Positions 7,568-16,230 of a stretch of 58,942 bases of DNA are shown here, piece by piece. The translations under genes and the position numbers were made by a program. The DNA comes from Alphaproteobacteria bacterium (GTDB lineage: Bacteria > Pseudomonadota > Alphaproteobacteria > Rs-D84), in NCBI GenBank assembly GCA_017630405.1, contig JAGBVH010000022.1, positions 1 to 58,942 on the forward strand, given 5' to 3'. Position 1 is the stretch's first letter. Every line of letters begins with the position of its first letter. Under the pieces are notes generated by a model. That model was not told where the DNA came from and did no database searches. It was given only the letters and a program-made list of their open reading frames with translations.

Positions 7568-9394
7568 TTGAAGACATTACGACGCTTCTTTGTTGGGATT
7601 TTATCTTGCGTGATAATAAGCACGCCACTGTTTGCCAACAACTGCGACAATCCAACATTTCGCAAATACAATCCTGAAAAATGTCAGGATGCAAAAACTT
7701 TCTCATTCGGGACAACCGCATCAGTTCTTGGCGGTGGCGCTGCCTTGGTTGGTGGCGCATTGGCATTGTTTGCCAGCGGCAGCAACTCATCTGGCACACC
7801 AGAACCACAACCAACCCTTCAAACATACAACAGTGTCGGCGCGGACATAGACCAAATTAAACTGGCATCTGTACTGGACAGCACAACATATACATATAAC
7901 TTTAATCAATATAACGACATTCGTCTGGCCTATTCTTTGGCACGTGGCTTTACCGGCAAAAATTCAACTATTGCGGTACTGGACGGCGGCGATGACAGTT
8001 TCCATGGCACCAAGGTAGCCACACTGGCATCTGGGGCGATTGCACCAAACGCGACAGTAAAAACATATAAAATCGTTGATTCTGATATGAACTTTTTACC
8101 ATATCAGGAAATTGGAGATATTATTAAATCAGCAAATGGCGCGAATATATATAACTTCAGCTGGTCAGTACCTATGCGCGCAAACAGCGTAAAATCATAT
8201 CAACAAATGGCGAACTTGACCAGCGACCATTTCTTGAACCAGATTTCTATGGCCGCCACAGACACAGACGCTATTTTTGTTGTTGCCGCGGGTAATGACT
8301 ATGACAAGAAACAATCCAGTGCCATTTCCGCCCTGCCCGTAATTATGCCGGAATTAAAAGGCCACTTTGTAAATGTGGTCGCATGGGATTCAGACACCGG
8401 CGCATTGGCCGATTACAGCAACGCGTGCGGCAAAACCAAAGACTGGTGCATTACTGCCCCTGGTACAAACATCAGCACCGGCAACGCAACACTGGCCGTC
8501 AGCGGCACAAGTTTTGCAACACCAATCGTATCCGCGGCAATCGCTGTAATTCGCGAAGCATTCCCATATATGAAATCATCTGAAATCACAAACCTGCTGT
8601 TCACAACCGCACGCGATTTGGGCAAAGCAGGCGTTGATGAAATCTATGGCCATGGGATGCTGGATTTGGAACGCGCGACTCGTCCAGTTGGTGTGGAACT
8701 GGTATCTGTATCAGAAACAATGAATGTTCGCCTGTCCACTGCAACCATTTCAGGCCCCGCAGCCCACACAATTAAATCCGCCGATATCAAGTTCGCCTTT
8801 CTGGACAGTTTTGGTCGCGCGTTTGATGCAAATCTGAACGACAAAATTTCGGTTAAGAACCGCAGTCTGGCACTTAATCGCCTGCGCGAATACAAAAATC
8901 ATAAAACAACTATCGGCAACTTTGAATTCGGCTTCAAACAAAACGATCTGCTGACCGGTGACGGATTTATGAAAACAGATTCAGACAATTTGCTGGGCTT
9001 TATCGGCTGGCACGACGAAATCAATGTTGGCAAATCGGACATTTTCTTTGGTACCAGCATCGGGTTTGCCGCACCAAAGACAAGCCCAGAATCAATGATA
9101 ACAGGATTTTCAAACATCAACACTATATCCAGTGAAATTGGCATACAGCACAATGATTGGACATTCAAAGTCGCTATTCCAGACACAATTATCGGCGGCA
9201 ACATGAACCTGCACATACCAGTTGGTCGCGACATTGACGGCAATTACATATTCCAAGACCACACACTGAATCTGGCCACCCGCCCTGCAGTTGAATTATC
9301 AGCACAATACAAGTTTATGGTCGCTGGCTTCGTTGACAACCCATACGGAACAGACGAAGTTTATGTACTGGCGCATGGTAAATTCAGATTTTAA
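7568..9394 (+). CDS. secreted subtilisin-like serine protease, autotransporter-like
   Basis: 608 aa. Signal peptide (cleavage after LFA), then a Gly-rich hydrophobic stretch (54-69) and a low-complexity linker. The peptidase S8 domain spans about 115-370: AVLDGG with Asp139, FHGTKVA with His146, AAGND with oxyanion Asn243, and SGTSFATP with catalytic Ser315. The Asp-to-His gap is only 7 residues, far shorter than usual in subtilases. The last 220 residues look like alternating beta strands ending in Phe (KFRF), as in an outer-membrane barrel. The TTG start is chosen for the well-placed GGAGG. Probably surface-displayed protease; substrate unknown. Confidence 0.85.
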   Translation: MKTLRRFFVGILSCVIISTPLFANNCDNPTFRKYNPEKCQDAKTFSFGTTASVLGGGAALVGGALALFASGSNSSGTPEPQPTLQTYNSVGADIDQIKLASVLDSTTYTYNFNQYNDIRLAYSLARGFTGKNSTIAVLDGGDDSFHGTKVATLASGAIAPNATVKTYKIVDSDMNFLPYQEIGDIIKSANGANIYNFSWSVPMRANSVKSYQQMANLTSDHFLNQISMAATDTDAIFVVAAGNDYDKKQSSAISALPVIMPELKGHFVNVVAWDSDTGALADYSNACGKTKDWCITAPGTNISTGNATLAVSGTSFATPIVSAAIAVIREAFPYMKSSEITNLLFTTARDLGKAGVDEIYGHGMLDLERATRPVGVELVSVSETMNVRLSTATISGPAAHTIKSADIKFAFLDSFGRAFDANLNDKISVKNRSLALNRLREYKNHKTTIGNFEFGFKQNDLLTGDGFMKTDSDNLLGFIGWHDEINVGKSDIFFGTSIGFAAPKTSPESMITGFSNINTISSEIGIQHNDWTFKVAIPDTIIGGNMNLHIPVGRDIDGNYIFQDHTLNLATRPAVELSAQYKFMVAGFVDNPYGTDEVYVLAHGKFRF

Positions 9395-9395
9395 A

Positions 9396-9417
9396 AAATC
9401 CGCCAATTGGCGGATTT
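9396..9417. terminator. bidirectional terminator
   Basis: Perfect palindrome with arms AAATCCGCCAA and TTGGCGGATTT, between the converging subtilase and ssb genes. Confidence 0.85.
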
Positions 9418-9436
9418 AATTTTTGACTGCCACTTA

Positions 9437-9889
9437 TTAAAATGGAATATCATCACCAATTTCAGCAACAGAAATTTCTTCGCGTGGCTGTGCAGCCGCA
9501 GGTGCCGCCTGATAGTCACCAGTCCCATCCCCAGTCTTGGCACCACTTAAAATAACCATCTGACCTGCGAAAGGATTCAAAACAACTTCTGTTGTGAACA
9601 CATCAACGCCCTGCTGATTTTGCCATTTGCGAGTTTTCAAAGAACCTTCCAGATACAATTTTGTTCCCTTCTGCAACATGCGTTCCGCAACTTCTACCAA
9701 ATTTGGATTAAAGATAACAACGCGATGCCATTCGGTCTGTTCCTTCTGTTCCCCTGTCGAACGATCACGCCAACGGTCAGAAGTCGCCAAAGAAAAACTA
9801 ACCACCTTTTGACCACTGCCCATTGTACGAACCTGAGGTTCCTGACCAATATTACCAACCAATATGACCTTATTAATACTTCCTGCCAT
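9437..9889 (-). CDS. ssb: single-stranded DNA-binding protein
   Basis: Coats single-stranded DNA in replication, repair and recombination and recruits partners through its acidic C-terminal tip. About 150 aa: an OB-fold (N-terminal INKVILVGN, then WHRVV and YLEGSLKTRKW), a short Ala/Pro/Gly linker and the tip DDIPF. ATG 9889 follows AAGGAAG at good spacing; a GTG two codons upstream is less likely. Stands alone between two terminators. Confidence 0.96.
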   Translation of the reverse strand: MAGSINKVILVGNIGQEPQVRTMGSGQKVVSFSLATSDRWRDRSTGEQKEQTEWHRVVIFNPNLVEVAERMLQKGTKLYLEGSLKTRKWQNQQGVDVFTTEVVLNPFAGQMVILSGAKTGDGTGDYQAAPAAAQPREEISVAEIGDDIPF

Positions 9890-9982
9890 CGTCACTTCCT
9901 TTTATTTACTTGTTTTATTCCTATGCTTGATTTGACCAATATTAACAGCAAAATGCAAGATATTTTTATCCCAAAAAATCAG

Positions 9983-10004
9983 AAACGGGGCCAAGGCCCC
10001 GTTT
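9983..10004 (-). terminator. terminator after the DUF1015 gene
   Basis: AAACGGGGCC, loop AA, GGCCCCGTTT, overlapping the gene's 3' flank and separating it from ssb. Confidence 0.8.
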
Positions 10005-10007
10005 TTA

Positions 10008-11246
10008 CTATGATAACTTGTGAATTACTAAACCACTGCGCAACTTTGGTTCAAACCAAGTTGTCTTTGGTGGCATAATATTGCCAGTATCTGCGATATC
10101 GATAATCTGGCGCATGGTCACAGGATACAGTGCAAACGCCGCAACCATTTCCCCGCTGTCCACGCGTTTTTGTAATTCACCCAGACCACGTATACCACCC
10201 ACAAAGTCGATTCGTTTGCTGGTGCGCAAATCACCCAGATTCAAAATTTTATCAAACACCAGATTTGACAACACTGTCACATCCAAAACACCAATTGGGT
10301 CACTGTCGTTATATGTACCGGCACGTGCAGTCAGCGAATACCAATTGCCGTCCAAATACATACCAAAGTTATGTAATGCGTTTGGCTTGTAAATTTCAGC
10401 ACCCATTTTAACGACTTCAAAAGATTCGCCCAATTTTTCCAAAAATTCTTCAACGCTAAGTCCATTCAAATCTTTGACAACACGATTATAGTCAATAATC
10501 TTCAACTGACTTTCTGGGAAAATAACAGCCAAAAAGAAGTTATATTCTTCTGCGCCTGTATGATTTGGGTTTGCCGCGCGCTTTTCCGCACCAACCAATG
10601 CCGCCGCTGCTGTTCTGTGGTGACCATCTGCGACATACAACGCTGGGATTTCAGCAAAGATTTCAGTAATACGCGCATTTACCGCCGCATCACGAATCGC
10701 CCAGAAAGTATGACCAAATCCATCTGGGGCAACAAAGTCATATTCAGGTTCCTGATTTGTGATGATATTTTCAACAATTTTATTCATTTCATCGACATCA
10801 GGATACGCAAAGAACACAGGTTCGATATTTGCATCCTGAATACGAACATGAATCATACGATCTTCTTCTTTGTCCTTGCGTGTCAATTCATGCTTTTTAA
10901 TCTTGCCAGTCATATAGTCATCAACATTTGCCGCCGCGACCAGACCATATTGGGTACGACCTTCCATTGTCTGTGCATAAATATAATACATTTCTGTATC
11001 ATCTTGAACCAACCAGCCGCGTTCCTGCCACAGCTTGAAGTTTTCAACCGCCTTGTCATAAACAGGCTGACTGTGTTCATCAGCAATTGGGTCAAAGTCA
11101 ATTTCTGGCTTGATGATATGCAGCAAAGACTTTTCGCCAGCTTCGGCTTTTGCTTCAACCGAATTCAGCACATCATATGGACGTGATGCAACTTCTGATG
11201 CTAATTCTTTTGGTGGACGAACACCCGCAAAAGGTTTGATTTTCAT
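10008..11246 (-). CDS. DUF1015 family protein
   Basis: 412 aa, full length for the family. It begins with the family-typical IKPFAGVRPP and SRPYDVLN. It also has a YADGHHR-type motif (LYVADGHHRTAAA, about residue 205) and a C-terminal GGIRGL block. The family is widespread and conserved, but no reaction is established that can be read from sequence; an ADP/nucleotide or phospho-serine related role is only suggested. Good ribosome site AAGGAG before ATG. It lies downstream of the NIF3-like operon with an 84-nt gap, so it may be cotranscribed. Confidence 0.85.
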   Translation of the reverse strand: MKIKPFAGVRPPKELASEVASRPYDVLNSVEAKAEAGEKSLLHIIKPEIDFDPIADEHSQPVYDKAVENFKLWQERGWLVQDDTEMYYIYAQTMEGRTQYGLVAAANVDDYMTGKIKKHELTRKDKEEDRMIHVRIQDANIEPVFFAYPDVDEMNKIVENIITNQEPEYDFVAPDGFGHTFWAIRDAAVNARITEIFAEIPALYVADGHHRTAAAALVGAEKRAANPNHTGAEEYNFFLAVIFPESQLKIIDYNRVVKDLNGLSVEEFLEKLGESFEVVKMGAEIYKPNALHNFGMYLDGNWYSLTARAGTYNDSDPIGVLDVTVLSNLVFDKILNLGDLRTSKRIDFVGGIRGLGELQKRVDSGEMVAAFALYPVTMRQIIDIADTGNIMPPKTTWFEPKLRSGLVIHKLS

Positions 11247-11330
11247 ATATATTCTCCTTGGGCTTTTAAAACTTAAGCAAAAGGATTATATGCCCCAAAA
11301 ATCAAAAAGGCAAGCCCCCAATACCCCGCC

Positions 11331-11648
11331 CTAGCCCAACAAAGGGATAACATTTATCACCGGCGTTTCATATGGATGAATGTCCCTGATTGCCACCAAT
11401 GTTTTGTCCAGATTATCGACCAAAATACGAACCTCGACCTTTAATTCTGGCTCTTGGCTGATTTCATTTTGTTTACCCAAATATGGATTCGCACCATCCA
11501 ATGGTCGCCAAGTCCCGATAACCTCGCTGTATGACAGGCAAGAATCATAATTGCCAATATGTCCAGCATCAACACTTTGCAAGGCGGCTTGTAATTGAGC
11601 AAGATGTGTTTTTGGGATAAAAATTTCCAGTTTGTAAAAAGTCATCAT
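11331..11648 (-). CDS. NIF3-like/YqfO insertion-domain protein, standalone
   Basis: 105 aa. The N-terminal YKLEIFIP strand and the IRDIHPYETPVINV ending are typical of the CutA-like domain found inserted in NIF3/YqfO proteins. Here it occurs alone. Such standalone copies are common in proteobacteria; their function is not known and metal or ligand sensing is a guess. Starts ATGATG behind a G-rich ribosome site, 5 nt after the phosphatase stop, so cotranscribed. Confidence 0.8.
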   Translation of the reverse strand: MMTFYKLEIFIPKTHLAQLQAALQSVDAGHIGNYDSCLSYSEVIGTWRPLDGANPYLGKQNEISQEPELKVEVRILVDNLDKTLVAIRDIHPYETPVINVIPLLG

Positions 11649-11653
11649 CCCCC

Positions 11654-12202
11654 CTATTTCGGCATGTCTGATTTGTTTTGAACTGTAATGCCTGTATCAA
11701 AAAATTCAACAAATTTCCAATTTCCATCATCTAATACAAAATGAAAGCATTGGCAATTTTTGATTTCGCCTATCTTTTCGCCGCACGCATAGCACAACGC
11801 ACGTGTCACACCACCATGCGATGCAATGGCAATATTAGTGTGCGTGTCTTTTTCAATAATATAATCAAGGCATGATTTTATACGGTTGAAGTTATCATTA
11901 ATTCTTTTTTGAATTTCATCCCCATCGCCGTACCAGAATCCAAATGTAGTTTCAATCAATCTGTCGTCAGTTATGATTTCAATATCGGGATTATTTACAG
12001 CGATTTCTGCAGTCTGAATTGCACGTTTTAGGGGGCTGGAATATACGACTTCAATATCCTTGTTTGACAAATATTCTCCTAACTTTTTTGCCTGTGCAAT
12101 ACCGTCAGCAGTCAAGTATGCCTCTTGTGCGTTGCCGTATGTTGCGCCGGCCTTGTTTTCATTTGTCTGTCCATGTCTGAAAAGGTAAAAATGCCGTTTC
12201 AT
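11654..12202 (-). CDS. histidine phosphatase family protein
   Basis: 182 aa. The catalytic FRHGQT (His at about 10) and the later SHGGVTRAL with the second His (about 129) define the phosphoglycerate-mutase-like histidine phosphatase fold. YSSPLKRAIQTA and the ETTFGFWYGD acidic block also fit. The family includes cobalamin phosphatases (CobC) and broad phosphomonoesterases. No cobalamin genes lie nearby, so substrate is open. The start ATG overlaps the stop of the SemiSWEET gene (ATGA), so the pair is translationally coupled. Confidence 0.88.
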   Translation of the reverse strand: MKRHFYLFRHGQTNENKAGATYGNAQEAYLTADGIAQAKKLGEYLSNKDIEVVYSSPLKRAIQTAEIAVNNPDIEIITDDRLIETTFGFWYGDGDEIQKRINDNFNRIKSCLDYIIEKDTHTNIAIASHGGVTRALCYACGEKIGEIKNCQCFHFVLDDGNWKFVEFFDTGITVQNKSDMPK

Positions 12203-12471
12203 TTTTTGTTTCCTTTGCTAAATACGATCAGGTGCAATATAATGCCATTCAGCAACAATGTAATCCCATTGAATAATACCATCTGGAATGAATTTAGGTA
12301 TATTCCGTATAACATCCATAATGCACACCCAATGCAATATATGGTGTATGTCAGCCAAGAAAGACCGGATACATTTCGTGTTCTGATTGATTTTATCGTT
12401 TGGGGCAAAAATGCGATTGTTGTACAAAAACCACACGCATAGCCCAAAAATTCACCAATGATTAAATTCAT
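12199..12471 (-). CDS. SemiSWEET-type (PQ-loop) transporter
   Basis: 90 aa with three predicted membrane helices, the size of a SemiSWEET protomer. The first helix is followed by the PQ-loop motif FLPQTIKSIRT and by SGLSW. SemiSWEETs dimerise and move sugars down their gradient across the inner membrane; the sugar cannot be told. Start ATG 12471 is favoured by GGGG 8 nt upstream and overlaps the preceding gene by 20 nt. The neighbouring phosphatase suggests small-metabolite handling, but this is inference. Confidence 0.85.
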   Translation of the reverse strand: MNLIIGEFLGYACGFCTTIAFLPQTIKSIRTRNVSGLSWLTYTIYCIGCALWMLYGIYLNSFQMVLFNGITLLLNGIILHLIVFSKGNKK

Positions 12472-12787
12472 ATACATCGCCCCAATCTGCCTCTCTAGTA
12501 AAACCATATTCATGCTGCACCACATAATCGCTCACATACAGCCAGACCATGACAAGAAGAAATATCGACAAAACAACCGCAACAATTCCCGACAAATTTT
12601 TATATTTTGGAGCAATATATCTGGCCACAAAAAACTGCGCAATCAATAGCAACAACCCCATAATCATACACAACCACCAAGGAATAATCGGCAGAATAAT
12701 CGGCAGAATAAAAAGTAACGCCAATAACAAAACCACAACTACAGCTGTAACAACATGTATAGCCAACACCGAAAAAAGACAACGCAT
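12452..12787 (-). CDS. small multi-pass membrane protein
   Basis: 111 aa. At least three strongly hydrophobic helices (about 5-28, 30-50 and 66-90), then a hydrophilic, acidic C-terminal tail ending NHW. No family recognised. Start is ATG 12787 with AGGAAA upstream. A longer frame reaching 13015 would cross the promoter and a terminator-like stem and is rejected. First gene of the operon running to 11331, behind a promoter that overlaps a TGTGA-N6-TCACA palindrome. Confidence 0.75.
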   Translation of the reverse strand: MRCLFSVLAIHVVTAVVVVLLLALLFILPIILPIIPWWLCMIMGLLLLIAQFFVARYIAPKYKNLSGIVAVVLSIFLLVMVWLYVSDYVVQHEYGFTREADWGDVYEFNHW

Positions 12788-12810
12788 ACTATTTCCTTTT
12801 CTTATCATAG

Positions 12811-12826
12811 TGTGAATTATATCACA
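12811..12826 (-). promoter_or_regulatory. CRP/FNR-type palindrome over a -10 box
   Basis: TGTGAATTATATCACA has perfect arms TGTGA and TCACA separated by 6 bp, the classic CRP spacing. The minus-strand TATAAT -10 box of the downstream operon lies inside it (12816-12821). Binding at this position would be expected to repress rather than activate. Sequence is clear; regulator identity is inferred. Confidence 0.45.
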
Positions 12827-12840
12827 AAAAAAAAGAAAAA

Positions 12841-12858
12841 CCACCGCTAACGCGACAG
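12841..12858 (-). terminator. terminator copy at the older attachment site
   Basis: Minus-strand stem CTGTCGC/GCGGTGG with loop GTTA and a T run. It is a near copy of the terminator at 13030-13047, with the same spacing to a CCA-ending tRNA 3' end. Confidence 0.6.
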
Positions 12859-12869
12859 TTTTAAATTTC

Positions 12870-13014
12870 GTGGTCGGGGCGACAATGAGTAGATTTTGCA
12901 AGCAGAGCGTGGCGAAATCGTCAGGAATGCCCCACAGCCGGTGCGATGCACCGTGCGAGGGAAACATTCGAACCTTGGTAAATTTTAATTTACCGTTCGA
13001 ATCCGCACGCCCCA
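12870..13014 (-). other. remnant of an older insertion with a second tRNA-Pro 3' end
   Basis: This 145-bp unit ends (12870-12882) in GTGGTCGGGGCGA, 13 bp identical to the 3' end of tRNA-Pro(TGG) at 23159, and is followed on the minus strand by a terminator copy. Inside lies a perfect nested inverted repeat (12966-13002: ATTCGAAC and GGTAAATT against their complements) that resembles a T-loop sequence. Best explanation: scar of an earlier element at the same tRNA target. It is too short and lacks the parts needed for a tmRNA. Confidence 0.5.
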
Positions 13015-13029
13015 ATCTGAAAAAGAAAA

Positions 13030-13047
13030 CCGCCGCAAGCGCGACGG
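13030..13047 (-). terminator. original terminator of tRNA-Pro(TGG), displaced by integration
   Basis: Minus-strand stem CCGTCGC/GCGGCGG with loop GCTT and a T run, 11 nt past the att core. In the uninterrupted chromosome it would directly follow the tRNA now at 23160-23236. Confidence 0.65.
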
Positions 13048-13059
13048 TTTTGAATTTCG

Positions 13060-13215
13060 TGGTCGGGGATATCGGACGAATTTCGAACTATTTATTACAA
13101 CGACATTCTAAATCTGCGTCCGGCATTAAATATCATCATTGAAAACATAGAAAACGAATACGGTAAGAATTGGCACATCAAAACAGGCCGAGAAATTTCC
13201 CGACCCGCCTTGTAA
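13060..13215 (+). pseudogene. detached C-terminal segment of the serine recombinase
   Basis: Starting in the left core, the frame reads WSG and continues 48 residues (ISDEFRTIYY at the start, ISRPAL at the end) to TAA 13215. There is no start codon or ribosome site. The right core at 23160 is read as WSG in the same phase by the recombinase gene. If the element circularises between the two cores, this segment becomes the recombinase's natural C-terminus. So it is a displaced gene end rather than decay. Confidence 0.75.
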
Positions 13216-13293
13216 AAAAAGCATTCTTTCTATATGTGCCCACACACCTATCCCCTTACCCATAGGGGGGGGGGGGGATGGTATACAGGTATG
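13216..13293. other. 3' flank of res with a 13-G homopolymer
   Basis: Between the detached recombinase end and the res stop codon lies a run of 13 G (13265-13277) in an otherwise mixed sequence. It is outside any coding frame called here. It could be a slippage-prone tract or an assembly artefact. Confidence 0.6.
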
Positions 13294-16230
13294 TTATATC
13301 AATGTGCCTTGTGCACGGGTGCGTGTTAGTTTGCTGTGCGACAATATGTCCTGAATGTTGGCATTTTGGTCACGCAAGGCATAAAAATTACTGCCAGTCA
13401 ATAACACATACGACCATTCACAGCCCATGCGTTCTGATTCAGGCAATTCATTTATCTTGGCCACCCAGTCAACCGCACTGGTTTCTTTACTGCACACATC
13501 GGCCGTTTTTGCCCTGTCATCACCTTTGGTTTCTACGACATACATTTTATTGCCGATTTTTACCATAAAGTCCGGATGATAGGTTCCCAACATGCCGTCC
13601 TGGCGTAAATAACGCAGGTGCGCAAACGTATGCTTGTGTTCATCAATTTTTATCAGACGTTCAACGGCACTATCCGCATCACAATATTCCAGGAAATCTT
13701 TTTCCAGTTTTGTTGTTGACGGATAGAACGTTTTTTCATAAATCGACTTTTTTATATCCAACGCAAAATTTTCACGCCCAAACATTGTATCAACTTGCGA
13801 AAACCAATGTTTTTCCACAACTGCCTCGGCCACATCGATTCTGGTATGCATTTCATAAACCGCCTTGGACAGTTCTGTCAGAGTGTGTTGCAATATTTGC
13901 CCGTTTGATAATATCAGCACACGCCAATTCCCGTCCACTAATGGGTCAAATTCCTGGCCGAACAGACGGGTCCGGATATACTTATCGATGGTTCGCATTA
14001 ACAACGCCTGGTCAATCTGCATCAATGGCAGTTCGGCTTTATGCCCCTTGCTGCTCATCTTGGCCATATTCACAATAATTGTGTTCAGCATTTTTTGCAG
14101 ATATTCATTGTATGACTTTGCGTTAAATATATCGCCACGCACCCTGTATTCACCAAAGCGGGTTTTGACCTGCATTTCAACCCCAACGAAACGTTCATCA
14201 TTGTCATTTGGCACCAATTTTTTCAAATCGTCCAGTCTTGCCCCGTCCCATTGGTTCATGCTTTCAACAGATATAACATCGCCCGACATAGTTTCTTCTT
14301 TGTCTTTTACAATGCGTGGCCAAAACAAATTCAATTCTGCAAAGTTCGGTTTCAAACCAACGGAAATCATATCGCCCAACGCCTTGCCTTTGCCACCAGG
14401 CCGGGGTGCAGGTTCTTCAACCAACAAACTTTTATCCAGGTCATCATAGAATTTTTCAAACGCCGGATGTTCAATAACAAACAAAGTATCCAGATAATTA
14501 ACTGGTTGTTGTTTCAGGTCATATATGTTATGTCTGTTTTCTGTCTTGCTGTCTTGGAATTCGGGTTCACGCCACATTAAACGCAATCCACGTCCCAAAA
14601 CCTGTTCCAGCAATATTGGTGCCTCGGATGAACGCAGGGGCACAATAACGCAAATACTGTTAACATCAAACCCCTCACGCAACATCATAACACTGACAAC
14701 AACCTTGGGCTTGTCAGACTTGTCCATGTTAAATAACTGCTGTTTTGTTTGTTCCCATTCTTCTGGTGGGATTTCACCTTTGCGGTTGGAATCAATACGC
14801 ATAATATCGTCTTCGGCCAATCCCTCGGACCGCAAAAAGTCCACCACAAACGGCGACACATCTGTATCTTCGCAAACGACCAACATTTTTGGCGATTTTT
14901 TGGCGTTAAAGTTCTCAAAATCTTCACGCAATATATTTAAACGTGACAGCCCAGCACGCAACATTAAACGTTGCCCCTCAGACAGGCCGATTACCTGTTT
15001 GCCCTCACGCACGGCCTTGAATTCAATTTCTGCATTAGACAACGCCCCCAATTCCTTACGCTTGTCCAGAATAAAGGTTTTGACAAAACCGGCTTTCATC
15101 GCAGTCGCCAATTCAAAATTGGTCACAATGTGCGGAAAAAAGTGTTTGGTTCTGTTCTTGCCACCGCCCGTCACAATATACGGGGTCGCAGAAAAGTCGA
15201 TTTGAATAAAACTGTTGCCCTTGGGGTCCGCAATGGCATTCAATGCACGTTGCCACTCAACCTCGGCCACGATGCCGTTCGATTTACTTTCGTGGATGTG
15301 GTGTGCTTCGTCATTAAATACACACAGGTCTGATAAACCTGCCAGATATTCAATTACCCCACCACGCAGGTATTTTGCATCCAGCGCATCCAATGCATTA
15401 CCACTGGCAACACCCGGTGTCACAGGCAGGATTTCAGATGCCATATTTTGTGTGTCACCAAAGTCAAAACCCATAATTTGGGTTTCGGATTCACCATCCG
15501 GCGTATCTTCGTTCAATTTATGCCAGTTCGTTATTGCAATTATGCCACCGCCAGTTGTTTTGTTGCCAATTTCCTTTTTATCCGCCACCGCATTTTGAAT
15601 AAATGAAAATACATCTTGGCGATATTTTTCAGGCACAAACAATTCCTGGTTGCTTTTCAGGTCAGATGTTTCAAAATCACGCAGTCCAAGGGCAATTTCT
15701 TTGCCACGAAACGCATCCAGCAGACGTTCATATACAATCAGCCCCGGCGCAATTAACAGAAAGTTCTTGGTATATTTTACGCCATTACTGGTTTGATATT
15801 TAGCATTCAAATACTGCCATATCAACAACGCATTCAGCACCCACGTTTTACCCGTTCCGGTTGCCATTTTAACGCAATACTTTGGATAGCGATATTTATC
15901 AGCGGTTATAACGTCTGTAAAGTTTTGGTCAACATAGGACGTATCTGTCACATTAGACAGGTGTGCATACATATCAACCACGGAATTGGACTTTAAAACC
16001 TCGTGCACATATATTGCGTTCAAAATCGCCTGACGTTGGCCATCATGAAAATTGCGGTCACGAACATCACAAAATGATGGGTCGAACCAATACCGCAACA
16101 GGTCGGCTGTTATTGGCGATACAGCGGCCAGAAAATGCCCGTTTTCCCATTCGGTATTAACCAATTCAGTTAACCCCTTGGCGAATTTTAATGGAATATC
16201 ACGTGTTCCAGAATTTGTTGGTGATGCCAT
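13294..16230 (-). CDS. type III restriction endonuclease, Res subunit
   Basis: 978 aa. Superfamily 2 helicase motor: motif I MATGTGKT (122-129), motif II DEAHH (307-311), motif III SAT (347-349), motif VI QVLGRGLR (about 560). The C-terminal nuclease domain has a PD-ExK core: Asp887 in YHPD, then Glu900 and Lys902 in ETK. Works with Mod to cut DNA away from unmethylated asymmetric sites after ATP-driven travel. Start overlaps the preceding small gene by one base (TAATG), so it is translationally coupled. Intact in all motifs; probably functional. Confidence 0.95.
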   Translation of the reverse strand: MASPTNSGTRDIPLKFAKGLTELVNTEWENGHFLAAVSPITADLLRYWFDPSFCDVRDRNFHDGQRQAILNAIYVHEVLKSNSVVDMYAHLSNVTDTSYVDQNFTDVITADKYRYPKYCVKMATGTGKTWVLNALLIWQYLNAKYQTSNGVKYTKNFLLIAPGLIVYERLLDAFRGKEIALGLRDFETSDLKSNQELFVPEKYRQDVFSFIQNAVADKKEIGNKTTGGGIIAITNWHKLNEDTPDGESETQIMGFDFGDTQNMASEILPVTPGVASGNALDALDAKYLRGGVIEYLAGLSDLCVFNDEAHHIHESKSNGIVAEVEWQRALNAIADPKGNSFIQIDFSATPYIVTGGGKNRTKHFFPHIVTNFELATAMKAGFVKTFILDKRKELGALSNAEIEFKAVREGKQVIGLSEGQRLMLRAGLSRLNILREDFENFNAKKSPKMLVVCEDTDVSPFVVDFLRSEGLAEDDIMRIDSNRKGEIPPEEWEQTKQQLFNMDKSDKPKVVVSVMMLREGFDVNSICVIVPLRSSEAPILLEQVLGRGLRLMWREPEFQDSKTENRHNIYDLKQQPVNYLDTLFVIEHPAFEKFYDDLDKSLLVEEPAPRPGGKGKALGDMISVGLKPNFAELNLFWPRIVKDKEETMSGDVISVESMNQWDGARLDDLKKLVPNDNDERFVGVEMQVKTRFGEYRVRGDIFNAKSYNEYLQKMLNTIIVNMAKMSSKGHKAELPLMQIDQALLMRTIDKYIRTRLFGQEFDPLVDGNWRVLILSNGQILQHTLTELSKAVYEMHTRIDVAEAVVEKHWFSQVDTMFGRENFALDIKKSIYEKTFYPSTTKLEKDFLEYCDADSAVERLIKIDEHKHTFAHLRYLRQDGMLGTYHPDFMVKIGNKMYVVETKGDDRAKTADVCSKETSAVDWVAKINELPESERMGCEWSYVLLTGSNFYALRDQNANIQDILSHSKLTRTRAQGTLI

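Noticed and set aside
12870..13014. Short tmRNA (GGGGC and GGATTCGA at one end, CCA at the other)
   Set aside because: Only 145 nt, no tag frame, no T-arm before the acceptor 3' strand; the tRNA-Pro match explains the CCA end.
12788..13015. Extended N-terminus of the membrane protein at 12452
   Set aside because: Would run through a promoter, a terminator-like stem and the att remnant; the ribosome site and hydrophobic start favour 12787.
13865..15205. Plus-strand frames of 194 and 226 codons within res
   Set aside because: Antisense shadows of a gene with all helicase and nuclease motifs; no start signals.
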